Assembly (NCBI GenBank): GCA_012845835.1
Contig: JABAKD010000010.1
Coordinates: 16,221,355-16,285,354 of the forward strand
Length of the DNA stretch: 64,000 bases
From: Undaria pinnatifida
Taxonomy: Eukaryota > Sar > Phaeophyceae > Laminariales > Alariaceae
Direction of reading: 5' to 3'
A program made the translations under genes and the position numbers. Of this stretch, positions 33,201-43,600 are shown piece after piece. The notes below the pieces were generated by a model. It saw only the letters and a program-made list of their open reading frames with translations. It was not told the origin of the DNA and did no database searches. Positions within the stretch are counted from its first letter, which is position 1. Every line of letters begins with the position of its first letter.

Positions 33201-33654
33201 CTGCCTTTGGGTGGACACATCGCCGGCGCTTGACTCTTCGTGGAGAGTCGTCGTCGTCATCGCCGACGTCATCATCATCGTCGTCGTAGTCGTCGTTGCA
33301 GGAGCTCCACCCTGAGTCGTCTGTTGTTGCTGAACCTTTGAGTCCTGCCATGGCGGCACTCCATGCGGCAATGGCGTGTACACGAGGGGTGTTGTTGTCC
33401 TTCTTGATGGTTTTCCTCTTTGTGTTGTTGCGGATTGCGATGATGGTGGCCAAGAGCGTAAGAAGGCCGTGAGGGTCATCGTCGTCGTCATGGGAAGACG
33501 AAGATGAAGCCTCCGGAGGAAACACCATCGCGTGGGAGGGCGTTTGCTGTAGGCGCTGGTTGATGTTCTCGCCTGCGTGCTGTTTCTGTTGTCGTTGTGG
33601 CCGATGAGGTGCCGCGCGCGGACACCGTCCGAGTATTCGTACTCGTATGCGCAA
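21296..33654 (-). CDS. PIF/Harbinger-type nuclease (HARBI1-like), three exons with giant introns
   Basis: Three minus-strand exons join in phase 0: 33654-32995, 25138-24584 and 21754-21296 (about 557 residues). Exon 1 has an acidic/Ser-rich start, a basic PRRVKRRR and then FRGWFRVPHVFFLELVELA, the usual Harbinger N-terminal helices. The join CIPVELK to VLAALHILGRGSC restores a continuous helix of that family. Exon 2 holds GAMDVMRIRWGRCP with the first catalytic Asp, SRFTGQEGFPVLVYQAVVD, and EGSMNDKTVIRQD with the second Asp; CISDTQNH may supply the third acid. Joining LLAG to WEGLMSPTE leads into QVARKDIARFFGTLRGRFRI and NMFRACCTLHNML, the family's C-terminal signature. Borders are GTAAAA/GCAG and GTGTGG/GCAG. 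The two introns are 7856 and 2829 nt. It may be a domesticated HARBI1-like gene or an old transposon; no terminal inverted repeats were identified. The start at 33654 is only the longest choice. Confidence 0.75.
22670..22870 (-). pseudogene. Decayed duplicate of the Harbinger exon 3 acceptor region
   Basis: On the minus strand, CACTGGGGGGCACTCATGCC and the surrounding bases copy the exon 3 border at 21720-21790, where the acceptor is followed by TGGGAGGGACTCATGTCGCC. The likeness extends upstream through GGACACGAGGAGGGGGCAGG and the TCACTCAAGAAA segment near 22830 (compare TCACTTAAGAAA near 21805). The copy lacks an open frame after about 12 codons. It lies inside intron 2. Confidence 0.6.
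23208..23650. repeat. Cluster of about five tRNA-like (A-box) units in alternating orientation
   Basis: Each unit carries TGCATAGCTCAGTGGTTATGGTGTA or a variant (read here in pieces: TAGCTCAGTGGTTATGG), an excellent polymerase III A box / tRNA D-arm. Units lie at about 23210-23295 (-), 23335-23425 (-), 23440-23515 (+), 23520-23580 (-) and 23595-23690 (+). Downstream parts diverge. One minus-strand unit shows GTGTTCAATTTCCC, a weak B box. None folds into a full tRNA by eye, so these look like tRNA-derived SINE heads. Confidence 0.6.
23733..24105 (+). repeat. Direct repeat of about 80 bp, two copies
   Basis: AGTGTTATAAGGCTAAGTTT through CCTTTTGCATATGGTCAAACGG and ACTAATACCCC at 23733-23812 recurs at 24026-24105 with few changes. 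Between them lies GTGGGTTCAAATCCCAC (23868-23884) followed by CATCCACCA, which looks like a tRNA T-arm and 3' acceptor end. I could not find a matching 5' half. The pair may be a SINE with a tRNA-like tail. Confidence 0.6.
24360..24520 (+). repeat. (GGAA)n microsatellite
   Basis: About 26 uninterrupted GGAA units from 24412 to 24515, preceded by degenerate GAAGGAGG words. It lies 64 bases into intron 2 of the Harbinger-like gene, close to the exon 2 donor. Poly-Phe/Leu/Pro/Ser frames across it are by-products. Confidence 0.95.
25254..25361 (+). repeat. (AGT)n trinucleotide repeat with AGC interruptions
   Basis: About 35 AGT/AGC triplets, 115 bases beyond the exon 2 acceptor of the Harbinger-like gene. 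Translates as poly-Ser or poly-Tyr by frame, which is not evidence of a gene. Confidence 0.95.
26050..26396 (+). repeat. Tandem duplication of about 176 bp
   Basis: Two units, 26050-26220 and 26226-26396, share ATGGTCGGATTCTTGCGCTC, CGTTTTCGTAGCCCGATT or its equivalent, CTTCCGTGAACTCCAT and CACGAGGACTCGGGTATG, with about ten differences. The tandem pair lies in intron 1 of the Harbinger-like gene. No coding content. Confidence 0.85.
26765..27440 (+). repeat. Tandem repeat of about 95-110 bp with GTTCGGAACGACCTGGC core
   Basis: Cores recur near 26790, 27198, 27292 and 27390, each followed by AACCCGCAAATCTTATAT-type sequence. TCGAGCAGAATCGAGACGTC occurs at about 27145, 27247 and 27342. Near-codon-multiple spacing gives a repetitive frame (PANLIF, QNRDVSAIS) that I do not call a gene because it lacks domains and conserved ends. 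Confidence 0.75.
27441..28919. other. Intronic stretch without recognised gene
   Basis: It contains a GC-rich patch at 27660-27850 with Arg/Ala-rich open frames on both strands, CAG-type runs near 27965-27995 and 28440-28490, and about three AGCCAAGCAG(C/T)GGTTAGCTAC units at 28370-28435. None shows a domain or splice-matched exon. Confidence 0.4.
28920..30960. repeat. Degenerate satellite built on GATACCTATTG / CAATAGGTATC
   Basis: Words such as ATCGATACCTATTG, CAATAGGTATCGATCGATAC and GATCGATACCTATT recur every 30-90 bases. The CAATAGG..GATACCTATTG pairing makes many local inverted repeats around ATCGATCGAT centres. The forward orientation prevails before 29470, the inverted one at 29740-30200, and forward again after 30530. 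It lies in intron 1 of the Harbinger-like gene and lowers local GC. A small non-repetitive island sits at 30230-30520. Confidence 0.75.
31034..31640 (+). repeat. 41-bp GGTACCGG minisatellite, first block
   Basis: Units of 41 bases (ATCAATACCGGTACCGGA, then AACTTCGGTAAGTTCGGTACGAC) repeat about 13 times with A/C changes in GGA(A/C)ACTTCGG. The array resumes at 32365-32690 after a 725-bp interruption. GGTACCGGTACC words make it rich in KpnI- and AgeI-like palindromes. It lies in Harbinger intron 1. Confidence 0.92.
31858..32111 (+). other. Unidentified coding-like frame splitting the minisatellite
   Basis: A plus-strand frame from about 31858 reads AEVIDVDAEKKVVSVILPA, then PVYNSLTGDVYELPAERIKA, a VPAGFRREGTRETSFMHLIG segment and a C-terminal VETIDEKTTPC before TGA at 32109-32111. 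Composition and residue pattern look like genuine protein, and CACACACCAG upstream could be an acceptor. I do not recognise a family. The minus strand is also open here for about 200 codons, so strand is uncertain. It may be a captured exon or a transposon fragment. Confidence 0.35.
32365..32690 (+). repeat. 41-bp minisatellite, second block
   Basis: About eight units of the same GGTACCGGAAACTTCGGTAA repeat as 31034-31640, again beginning in GCGGTA(T/A)ATACCG words. Sharing of both unit and entry sequence suggests one original array broken by an insertion or a segmental duplication. It ends 305 bases before the exon 1 donor of the Harbinger-like gene at 32994. Confidence 0.9.
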
Positions 33655-34055
33655 CAGGTAGGGACAACGGCAGAAGACCGCCGCCCTGTTTTTTGGTTGT
33701 GCACCCCCAGCGTAGCACCAGGCGTAGAACTGCCTAACCAGCAGTAGTGAGGACAGCTTACAACCTCAGGTTCATGAGCGTTATCCGTCCAGGACCTGGT
33801 TGGTGGTGTTTTGGGCAGGGATAAATCACGATGCTGCTGTGAACCGCGTTGCCTCTGGTTCCTGCTCCTATGTCTAGCATATGACAGAATTTTCCAATTT
33901 TCGGTCTATTTTTTTTTTTCAAATTCAAATTTCATAATTGTCCCTACAGGTAATAACGCCTCTAACACACGGATTGGAACTCCCCACGGCACCAAAAGAA
34001 CTCTCATCAGTCGCGGCTGTGATAGCTGATAGCTGACAACCGCCGGGGAGGGCCG
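33655..34055. promoter_or_regulatory. Divergent intergenic region between the Harbinger-like and kinesin genes
   Basis: About 400 bases separate the chosen starts of the two genes, which point away from each other. A T/A-rich patch lies at 33890-33945 (T13 then CAAATTCAAATTTCATAATT). CCCTACAG at 33942-33949 before GTAATAACG could be an acceptor for a kinesin 5' untranslated exon, in which case the promoter lies further upstream. No convincing TATA box is seen. A shared promoter is inference from spacing only. Confidence 0.35.
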
Positions 34056-34583
34056 ATGGCACAGCAGGAGAACTCCGCGCTGCCACATATCCTCCGAGAG
34101 CTAGCACCAGATTTCGGCGCTGAGAGTCCCGACGCTTCTGGTCCCGGCGCTACCAATGGTGATCATCGTTCAGCAGCACCGTTTCCCGCAACAAACTGCA
34201 CCACAACTGCGCTTGGAGGCAAGGAGGACTCAGGCGGAGTAAAGCATGCATCATCAGCGACGGTCGAGAATGGGGACCCGCAGCAATCTCACACGGCACC
34301 ATACCAAGCAACGCGTCGACAGATTCGAACCCCGCGTCAAGTGTCAGTGATTCCGACAACCGTAGCGACGACGGAATTCATAGGAGCTGAAAATTCGGAC
34401 CTCCCCGGCAGTGCTCCTGTTGCTGCTATCGCATCGGGAGAGTTGGCTCGTCGTAGCGGCACGGTCACCACCATCCACGACAACAACACCAACAATGGCC
34501 GGGCACAGTCCTCGTCCTCCTTCTCCGGACCGTCGAGCGTCGAGCTGCCCGCAACGAGAGGTGCACCGCCCACGCGAATAGTT

Positions 34584-34614
<31 letters not shown>

Positions 34615-37600
34615 GCGGCAACAACGTCACTGTTAGCAGTGGAGGCGGCGGCGGTAGCGGCAGAAGCGGCGCAACAACTGCTGGTGGCGTACCCCCACCA
34701 CCGCATTGTTCTGAGCAGTTGCCCTATTCGACATCAGCCGCAGCAGCAGCAGCTGCAACGACATCTACAGGGACAACAGCTACAGCGGCAGCAGCGACAG
34801 CAACATCAGCTTCGGCAGCAGCAACTACGGCGACAGCTGTTAACAGGAGCCTTCAGGAGCCGAGCTCACCCGCCACCACCACCAACCCAGGTGCCCCTTC
34901 TCCGGACGTCGACATCGCCCCGCCGGCCGAAGACCCCACCACCACCACTACCACCACCAACAGTACCACTAACACCAACACCACCACCACCACCAACAAC
35001 AACGACGATGACGACGAAGATGACGACGAAAAGTATGGCGGTCGAGTTCGAGTGCTGTGTCGATTTCGGCGCTTCTTGGACGCAGAATCGGAATGGGCCG
35101 CACGCAGAATAGGCTGGCTCAATTTCGACGGCAGCGGTGCAGGTGGCGGCGGCGGCGGCGGGGAGACAGGAGAGCCGGGCGAGGGACTGGACATGGTCGC
35201 CGTCCGTGTGGGAGGCGTCTGGAGTAGGCGGAAGTTCGACAGGGTTTTTAGGCCTGGAGTTGATCAGGGGGAGGTGAGGCTGCAGCGACATGACGACATG
35301 CACGACTCGCCAATACGATTTCTTCCGTGTGGTGTGATGCGCGTGCGTGATGATGCATACCGCCGTGGATACCCCGATTTAAGAGCGCCCAGGATAAGAG
35401 CGCTCAGGACTTAAGAGCGGTCAAATCGGCATGCCCTGCCTGTACTAAAAGCTATATTTCCCACTACAGACAAGAGCAATGTGTAGGTAAGAGCGCTTGT
35501 TTCGGCTTGGCACGGGGCGCTCTTAAATCGGGGTGCCCACTGGTCAGTTGTAATGATTTTTTTTTCAACCTTTTCGGAGCTTTGATGTATAGCAGCTGGA
35601 ATATGGGACTGCTGTCTGTGCTGCTCATGTTCGGATTCCTTTCGTGGAGTATTCACTGCAGTACAGCAGAAGGTAAAAATACGCATGCACGATATATATG
35701 GTTACATGTTACGCGTACAGTGCCGTTTTTCTTTCTAATTGTACCATTCGGGTGCGGTGAACCTCGAAACTCACAACTCCCTATGATAGCCCGCAAGTTA
35801 GCAGCGTGGTAGCGTGAACACAATCAATACGACAGCAATACAGCAGTACGAAGCTCCTAAGATTGCAAAACCGCCGTCGTTCTTTGATATGATATATTAT
35901 TCTGACCATTGACCGGTACCAGGTATATACCCTACCGCTCTACGTATCTAGACTCGTAGACTACTCGTATCTAGCCCCTTCCTTCGTTTTAGAAATGTTT
36001 ACATATGTACAGCAAAATCGGACCGGCGTTCCAAAATATTAATATTGCCATGCTCGCACGGTATTACATGTGATGCCTGTTATCCTGGTTATCATAACGT
36101 TGCTACTATAGTCGTAGCATTCTCCTCCGACTTACTCCGCCCCACTTATCTCTTTCTCCATCTCTCTTTCCCTTCCCCTCTCTGTCTCTCTATCTGTCTC
36201 TCTCCCTCTCCCTGGCCCTCTCCCTCTCCCCTTCTCTCTCTTTCCCCCCCTCTTTCCTTCTCTCTGTATCTCTATCTCCCTCTGTCCCCGCTTTCCCCTC
36301 GTCTTCTCTCTATGCGTTTGGGCTGACTCCACTGAAAAACGAAAACTTCGACTTTTCACACTGCGTCAGGTCTACGAGCAGGTAGAGCGCGTCGCCCACG
36401 GTGTAGCTCAAGGCTTCAACGGCACCATCTTCGCCTATGGCCAAACAGGCTCCGGCAAGACCTTCACCATGGGAGGCTCCGCTTCCACCATCCCACCTTC
36501 CCCTCCCCGCCCCCCCCCTCCCCCTCCCCAAAACTCCAACTCCAGCGAACCTTGGAACCCCATCGCCGCAGAACCGACGTCACCACCGCTACCACCACCA
36601 GTATCACCTCCACAGCAGCAACCGACAGTTTCAGAGCCGCCTCCCTTGTCCCCTGCCACTCTAAGAATGCCTCCGCCGCCGCTTCCGGGGAAGTCGGGGC
36701 TGCGACGACCGGCAACCACTACGGCTTCGGGCGCGGGCGCACTTGCACCGGCGCTTGGGTCCGAGGCGGGGGTGATTCCGAGGGCTGTGGCTACGGTCTT
36801 GGCAGATGCGAGCGCGAGGAGGGAGCAGGGGTGGGAGTTTGTCTTGACGGCTACGTATGTGGAGATTTATAACGAGCGGATACGCGACCTGCTGTCCCCC
36901 GCCAGCGACAACTTGAAGGTGAGGGTTGGGGGGAGCGGGGAGGGTGTACTCATCGCCATGCATGGCGCGCAGTCCTTAGGGCCAAAGCCTCACACCCCGA
37001 CAACGGGGAGGGGAGGGGGCGGGCTTACTGTACTCATTTATTGCTTGCCTTAAGTCATTTGACCATTGACCACCATGCATCCCTTTCGAGACGGAGCACC
37101 GTCCCTGCTCCTAGTAGAGACACAAACACCTCCAACGTGTGGGAGCTCATATCGTTTCTTCCATGTACTTAACAAACGCTTTGCTTATCTTATCTCCTTC
37201 GTGCTATTTCCTTTGTGTTTGGCCGTCTGTGGCTACCATCTATCTCTCAAGATAGCGATTGCAGGGGAGGGGGGGTACTCGTTGTCATGCGTAGCCGTAG
37301 TCCTTTAAGACCATGGACCCATGCGTCCTCACAAAGCTGGGACGGAGCACGTCGGGTTTTCACCGACCAGGCAGACCTTACTTTCGAGACGGAGCACAGC
37401 TCCTACTCCTAGTAGACACACCTCCAACTGTTCGGCGCTCTCTCCGTGTTTGCGACTCGTTCCGTAATATTGTTGCTAATATGATCCCCTTACTGTTTTC
37501 CCTTTTACTGGCCTGTCTTCTAGGGCTGTATGCTCTAGCGTTGGTCGTCTCTCGCGTGGCTTGTTTTGTAGAGCGCTCTCTGGGCACCTTTGTGGGTGCG

Positions 37601-40600
37601 TTGCAAGCATCTTTGGGTGCCTCAAGCAAGCGACGGGGAACAGTTTGTTTATTTGTTTTTGTGTTTGATGTTTTGTGTTTTGTGTTTTGTGTTTTGCGTT
37701 ATGTGTTTTGCGTTATGTGTTTTGTGTTTTGGGGTTTGTGTTTTGGGGTTTGTGTTTTTGTCTCGCGTCACGCCGCGCCAGGAGCAAGGTTCGCCGCGTC
37801 TCTTTCATTGCTCGGAGGTTGTGGGTGGACGGGTGCGCCGTTGCTGCTGCACGTGGCGTGCATGAAAAACACTAAGATAAAAAACTGTTAGTACGAAGCT
37901 CGTGGGAAGACCCGCCCTTTGTTTTTCACTGGGTCTGCCCGTCCCCTTCTGCAGGCTTTATTCTGCTAATACTAACCTCCACTCTGGGTGAGTTTCAAAA
38001 ACCAAAAACAGTTCAACTCCGCTTTGCCTCTCTTTGGCGCGTTGCAAGAGCAAACGATTTTTTTTATTATTATCACTCGTACTCTCCAGCTCAACTCGTA
38101 GACTGGCCTTTACTCATTATGGGTTTGCAAGATAATAAAAGGAACAAGTTTGTCGATATAATCGCATCGCCACCTTTGGGCGTGCCAACCTTGACCCCCC
38201 ACATATGGAGGGCTGCAAGGACACACGAAAAACATGTCAATCCTTCGTATCTTTGTGTTTGGTTGCAAGAGCATACACAAAAAACATACCCGCATACGAA
38301 GTATGTCTGAACATCTCAAGCGGGCTCGGACAGGTGTCGGAACGCCCTGGGCGCGGGGTGGAGGTGGCCGGCGCGCGGGAAGTACGGGTTTCTACTCTGG
38401 AAGAGGCGGTTGCCGTGCTGAGGGAGGGGGCCAAGCACCGGATGACGGCAGCGACGCTAATGAACCAGGCCTCCAGCCGCAGCCACAGCATCTTCATGCT
38501 CAGGCTAGACCAGGTGCGACTTCTAGTTGTCGATCGATGCATAAAGTTCAGCTTGAAGCTCGACTTGAACTTGAACTTGAACTTGAACTTGAACTTGGAG
38601 CTTACGCAAGTCCAATTTTAATATTCCGAAAGTTCAAGCTTAAGTACTTAGTACGTAATCTAATCGCATCGTATCGTGTGAATATTGGTTTTCTTTTTCT
38701 TTTCTTTTCATCCAGCGGATGGGTACAAATGAAGCTCAATCACTTTAGAACAGCACGCACGATTTTGGGGGGGAAAAAACAGCTACTTATATCAATTGAA
38801 TTTTTCAGTGGTAACAGGGTTGTGACGCGTGCTACGATAGAGCTATTAAGGTATACCGTTTTTTGGCGAAAAACGTTTTCTGTACGACGAGGCTTCTTAA
38901 CCCAAAATCGTCGGAATGTCTTTCTTGTTTTGCAGTGTGTTTTTTTTAATAAATACTTGGGCCATGAGATGGTTTGTTCGTCGGGTTGCACTTTCGGTTC
39001 ATTCGAAATAAGCTTTTTTCTCCGAAGGAAAGTAGAGTCACTCGAGAGGTTAGGAGCCTCAGAAAAAGAAACAAGGGTTGGTGAATATAGACACTCGGGA
39101 GGTTAGGAGCGTCAGAAAAGAAACAATGATTGGTAAATAGATATACTCGAGAGGTTAGGAGCCTCAAAAAAGAAACAATGGTTGATGAACAGAGTCACTC
39201 GAGGGGTCAGGAGCCTCAGAAAAAGAAACAACAGTAGGTGAATAGTCACTCGAGAGGTTAGGAGCCTCAGAAAAAGAGACAATGGTTGGTGAATGGAGTC
39301 ACTCCAGAGTTATGAGCCTCAGGAAAAGAAACAATGGTTGGTGGATCGAGAAACACGAGAGGTTAGGAGCCTCAGAAAAGAAACAATGGTGGGTGAATGG
39401 AGTCACTCAAGAGGTTAGGAGCCTCTGAAAAGAACCAATGGTTGGTGAATAGAGGTACTCGAGAGGTTAGAAGCCTCAGAAAAAAAAACAATGGTTTGGT
39501 GAGTAGAGACACTCGAGAGATTAGGAGCCTCGGAAAAAGACACAATGGTTGCTGAATAGAGTCACTCAACAGGGTAGCAGCGTCAGAAAAATAAACAATG
39601 GTTGGTGAATAGAGATACTCGAGAGGTTAGGAGCCTCTGAAAAAGAAACAATGATTGCTGAATAGAGTCACTCGAGAGGTTAGGAGCCTCAGAAAAGAAA
39701 CAATGGTTGGTGAATAGAGATACTCGAGAGGTAAGGAGCCTAAGAAAAGAAACAATAGTTTGGTCAATAGAGTCACTCGAGAGGTTAGGAGCCTCAGAAA
39801 AGAAACAATGGTTTGGTGAATAGAGACACTCGAGAGGTTATGAGTCTCAGAAAAAGAAGCGATGGTTGCTGAATAGAGTCACTCAACAGGGTAGGAGCGT
39901 CAGAAAAAGAAACAATGGTTGCTGAATAGAGATACTCGAGAGGTAAGGAGCCTCAGCAAAAAGAAACAATTGCGCACATGTACCGTAACGTGTGACGCTT
40001 ATAAGCTTCACCACACTCCCGCGTATAGGTCGGTGTGTGTCATTTGAACGCGTTTGTATGTTGGACAGTGCTGCCGTGGGAGGTCAAGTTTTTTTTTTTT
40101 GTAGCTGGTTGTTTTTTTGTAGGTCTCGAAGACACCGATCGAGTTCATCGCCACTGCAACTAAAAACGACACTGATGAGTCATCCCACGCTAGGGGTGCA
40201 GCCGATTCTGAGAAACTTCTGAGCTCCTAACATGAGGAGCTAGCTCAATATCAACATCACCCGACCGAAACATGCCTTCCAAGACGTTCGTCCCTGCAAC
40301 CCGACCACCTCTTCTATTCGCTATTAATGGCCCTAAAACCAATATAACGCTGTGATAATCATGCTATCCAACAGTTTCACACTTGAGGAACTTAGCTCCA
40401 CCCCCAAAAAAACTTGCAACCTATGCCAAGGGATGACTTTAAACACCCTTTACAAGTTAGCACTGCACCCGCTACGATGGGGACGCACGTGATAGTCGTC
40501 TGGGGTCGCATTGGCATTCATGCCGGAGTTCAGGGTTTGTACGATTGGTTTAAGAGTTGTTGTTTTTTTCTCCTCCACCTCCACCCCTCTTGATGGCAGC

Positions 40601-43600
40601 ATGTGTTTCGTCGAACGTTGTTTGCACCCTCTACCCCCCGCTCTGCGTGGTCGGCGAAACCCGACGTGCTGCTCCGCCCCGGCGTTGTAGGGATGTCGCT
40701 ACTGCCATGCATGACAATGGGTAGTTCCCCGCCTCCCCCGCGTACGCTTACGCCTCTTTCGCCCCGCTCCCCTCTTTGCCCTCGCCCCCGCAATCCGCGG
40801 AAACCCTGGTGCTCTTGTTCTCGCGGTGCCTTTTTTTTTCGCGCTGTGTTCGCTTTTCTTCTTGGCCTCTCGTTTTCATCACCACCCCGTCGCCTTCATC
40901 TGCGGCTGAACACGACCATTTTTGTGTTGTTTTTTTTTCGGTACGATTCGTATAACAGCGGGATGTCGTTCGCGACTGCAAAGTGTCCGGCCGCCTCACC
41001 CTCGTGGACTTGGCGGGGTCGGAAAGGGCGGGAAAGACGGGGGCGGAGGGACGCAGACTGGAGGAGGCCAACAGCATCAATGTGTCCCTGCACACTTTGG
41101 GAAGGGTCATCAGGGCGCTTAGCGAGAACGGTCCGCACGTGCCCTTCCGCGACAGCAAGCTCACGCGCCTCTTGCAGGAGTCTCTCGGGGGGAACAGCCG
41201 GTGAGAGGGAGGGCGCTGTATATTTAGGAGCGACGGAGGTTGCTAAAAAGCAGGGATTTTCACGCATCGGACCGCTGCTCGCGGATTGGATCGTGTCAGG
41301 ATGACCCGGCCCGAACCGTGTTTTTTTTTACCTCCTGGCCCGACCCGCGGACCGGGTCATGACCCGTGAAAAAAATCCGTGCTGCAAAGGCGTGCTACGA
41401 TATGGGTAGCAGTTTTTGGCCTAGAAATATCTGCCTTCCCCCATTTCCAAGTCCTAAAATGCTTTCCTAGTCTAAGTTCAACTATTTTGTCCCCGTGTCT
41501 GTCCCCGTGTCGGAACTGCGGTGCTAAAAGGGTGAAGAGGGGGGGGGGGGGCTCCTCAAGTGAGCTAGTGGCCCGATATCGTTGAATCTCATGTGTGTCT
41601 TCATTTTACAGCGTTAAGTATGTATGCCCGTGGGCAAAAAAAGCTCAAAGGGCCTGCCACGCGCGATACACTGGATGGAGCGCACCTGACCCTCGACGAC
41701 AGTGACCACAAGGTTCGAGTTGTGCCCACCCCCTCCGGCGTTTCGGATAAAGTGCGAGCACGAAAGAGATTTGTCCGAAAACGGGGTCACAAACGACAAA
41801 TATAACTACTTGTACCTAGTAGACTATATGCCCATAAACCATGGGTTTAGTCCTCGGGTGAAGGGGAGTTGCTTTTTTCTCCCAAGTTCGGATTTTGGGT
41901 AAGGTATTGGTACAGAGCGCCCCAAGTCAAAGGCCTCAGAAAAACTAGTTAACCGCTTTGGAGCCCCCAAACCCCTACGTACACTAATTCCAAGTAGTTC
42001 GTCCCCCAAAACGGGTTTCCAGTTGTGGAAGGCGTTAAACAGACGCATGCTAGGGTAGAGGTGTGCACCATTTTTTTTTACTTGCTGAGGCTTTCTCCTC
42101 CCCCGAATAAACTGTTTTTTGTTCAGGAAATAAAATGTTGTACCCCATTGAACAAACTATGCCATGGCCTACGCATACAAGGAAACATGTTGCAAAAGAA
42201 AAAATTCAGGGCTTTTCACGGGTCAGGTCGAGTCAGGGTAACCCGTCCCGACCCGCGAGATTTGGAACCTCCCGACCAGACCCGACCCATCCCGTGATAT
42301 CTCAAATACCTCCTGACCCGACCCGACCCGACTCGACCCGACCCAACCCGACCCGACCCGACCCGACCCGACCCGACCCGACCCGACCCGCGAGACTTTG
42401 ATGCCCTCCTGACGTATCCGCGGGTCGGGTCATGACCCGTGAAAAGCCCTGGAAAAAATAAAGAAAATCCCTACGATTTTGGGTCAGGGACTGCCCGTCA
42501 TTCAGAGAACGTTTCAGCCCAAAAGAGGTACTGTGCCTTTATCGTATCTCGCTTCACAGCCACCCTTACCGTAGCACGCATCTAATTCACACGACCGCCA
42601 AGCACAACAGGAAACCGTTTTGAGCTGGGTGAAACCGGGGATCTGACGCCGAAATATGCCCTAGAGAAGTGGAAGCGGACAGCACACACGCACAGTTTCG
42701 CCGACTCCCCTCCTCCGGCCTCCCCTGCCCTCCCCCCCCCTTTCGCTCTCCTCTTGTCTGAATACAAACGCCTACGTACACGGCAAACGACTAAATCACA
42801 CCGCTTCTCTCAGCACGGTGCTGATAATCTGCTGCAGCCCGGAGGAAGCGCAGTCGCAGGAGACCCTGTCCACCCTTAAGTTCGGCGAGTGCGCGAAACG
42901 CGTCACCACCTTCGCCTCCGCAAACGTCGTCGCCGCTCCCGATGAGGTTGCCGCTCAGCTCGCGGAGCTTCGTGCGGAGGTTGTCCGCCTCAAGCGACAG
43001 GTGAGACTCACATCGCCTACAACAGGCTGTCATGCCTACCGAGGCAGGCGTTGCTTTGGCGGCGATGAATCGTCTAAAATTGGTCTTTATACCCAGCGGG
43101 CGTTGCTTCATCTAGGTTTTTGTGCCCAGCGGCAGGCATAGTTTTCCGCCTCGAGCGGCAGATGAGGCATCTATGATAGTGTTTTATGCCTACCGGGCAG
43201 GCGTTGCTTCGACGGAGAAAGACACCATTGGTACATAATTCCTGGTAGGTTTTTGTGCCCAGCGGCTAGCATTAGATTGATGGGGTGAGTCGCCATGCGT
43301 AGTGGCAGGCGTGGCTTCGAGGGGATCAGGCGCCGACTTTTTTTTCCATTCCTGCCAAGCAGTGTCCCTTCGAAGCCCCCCCCCTCCCCCCCCGATATGT
43401 TTCCGGCGTGGTCTCTCCGACCCCGCCGCCCCTCCAACGAATGCCTCCTCTCCTAACCCTCTACGGCGAAGGGCTCCTTACCTAACCCTGGCATCCTAAC
43501 CCGAACCCTCTCGTCTCTTCGCCGCGCGCGCTCGCCCAGCTCCACGTCATGCATCTGCGGGAGGCGAAGAGCCGCGAGACGATGGCACTAATGTCTGCTG

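Noticed and set aside
34853-35303. Minus-strand Val/Gly/Ser-rich frames
   Set aside because: Shadow of kinesin exon 1 low-complexity sequence; the plus strand leads directly into the motor domain.
39031-39968. CRISPR-like array
   Set aside because: Every part of the 53-bp unit is repeated; there are no spacers.
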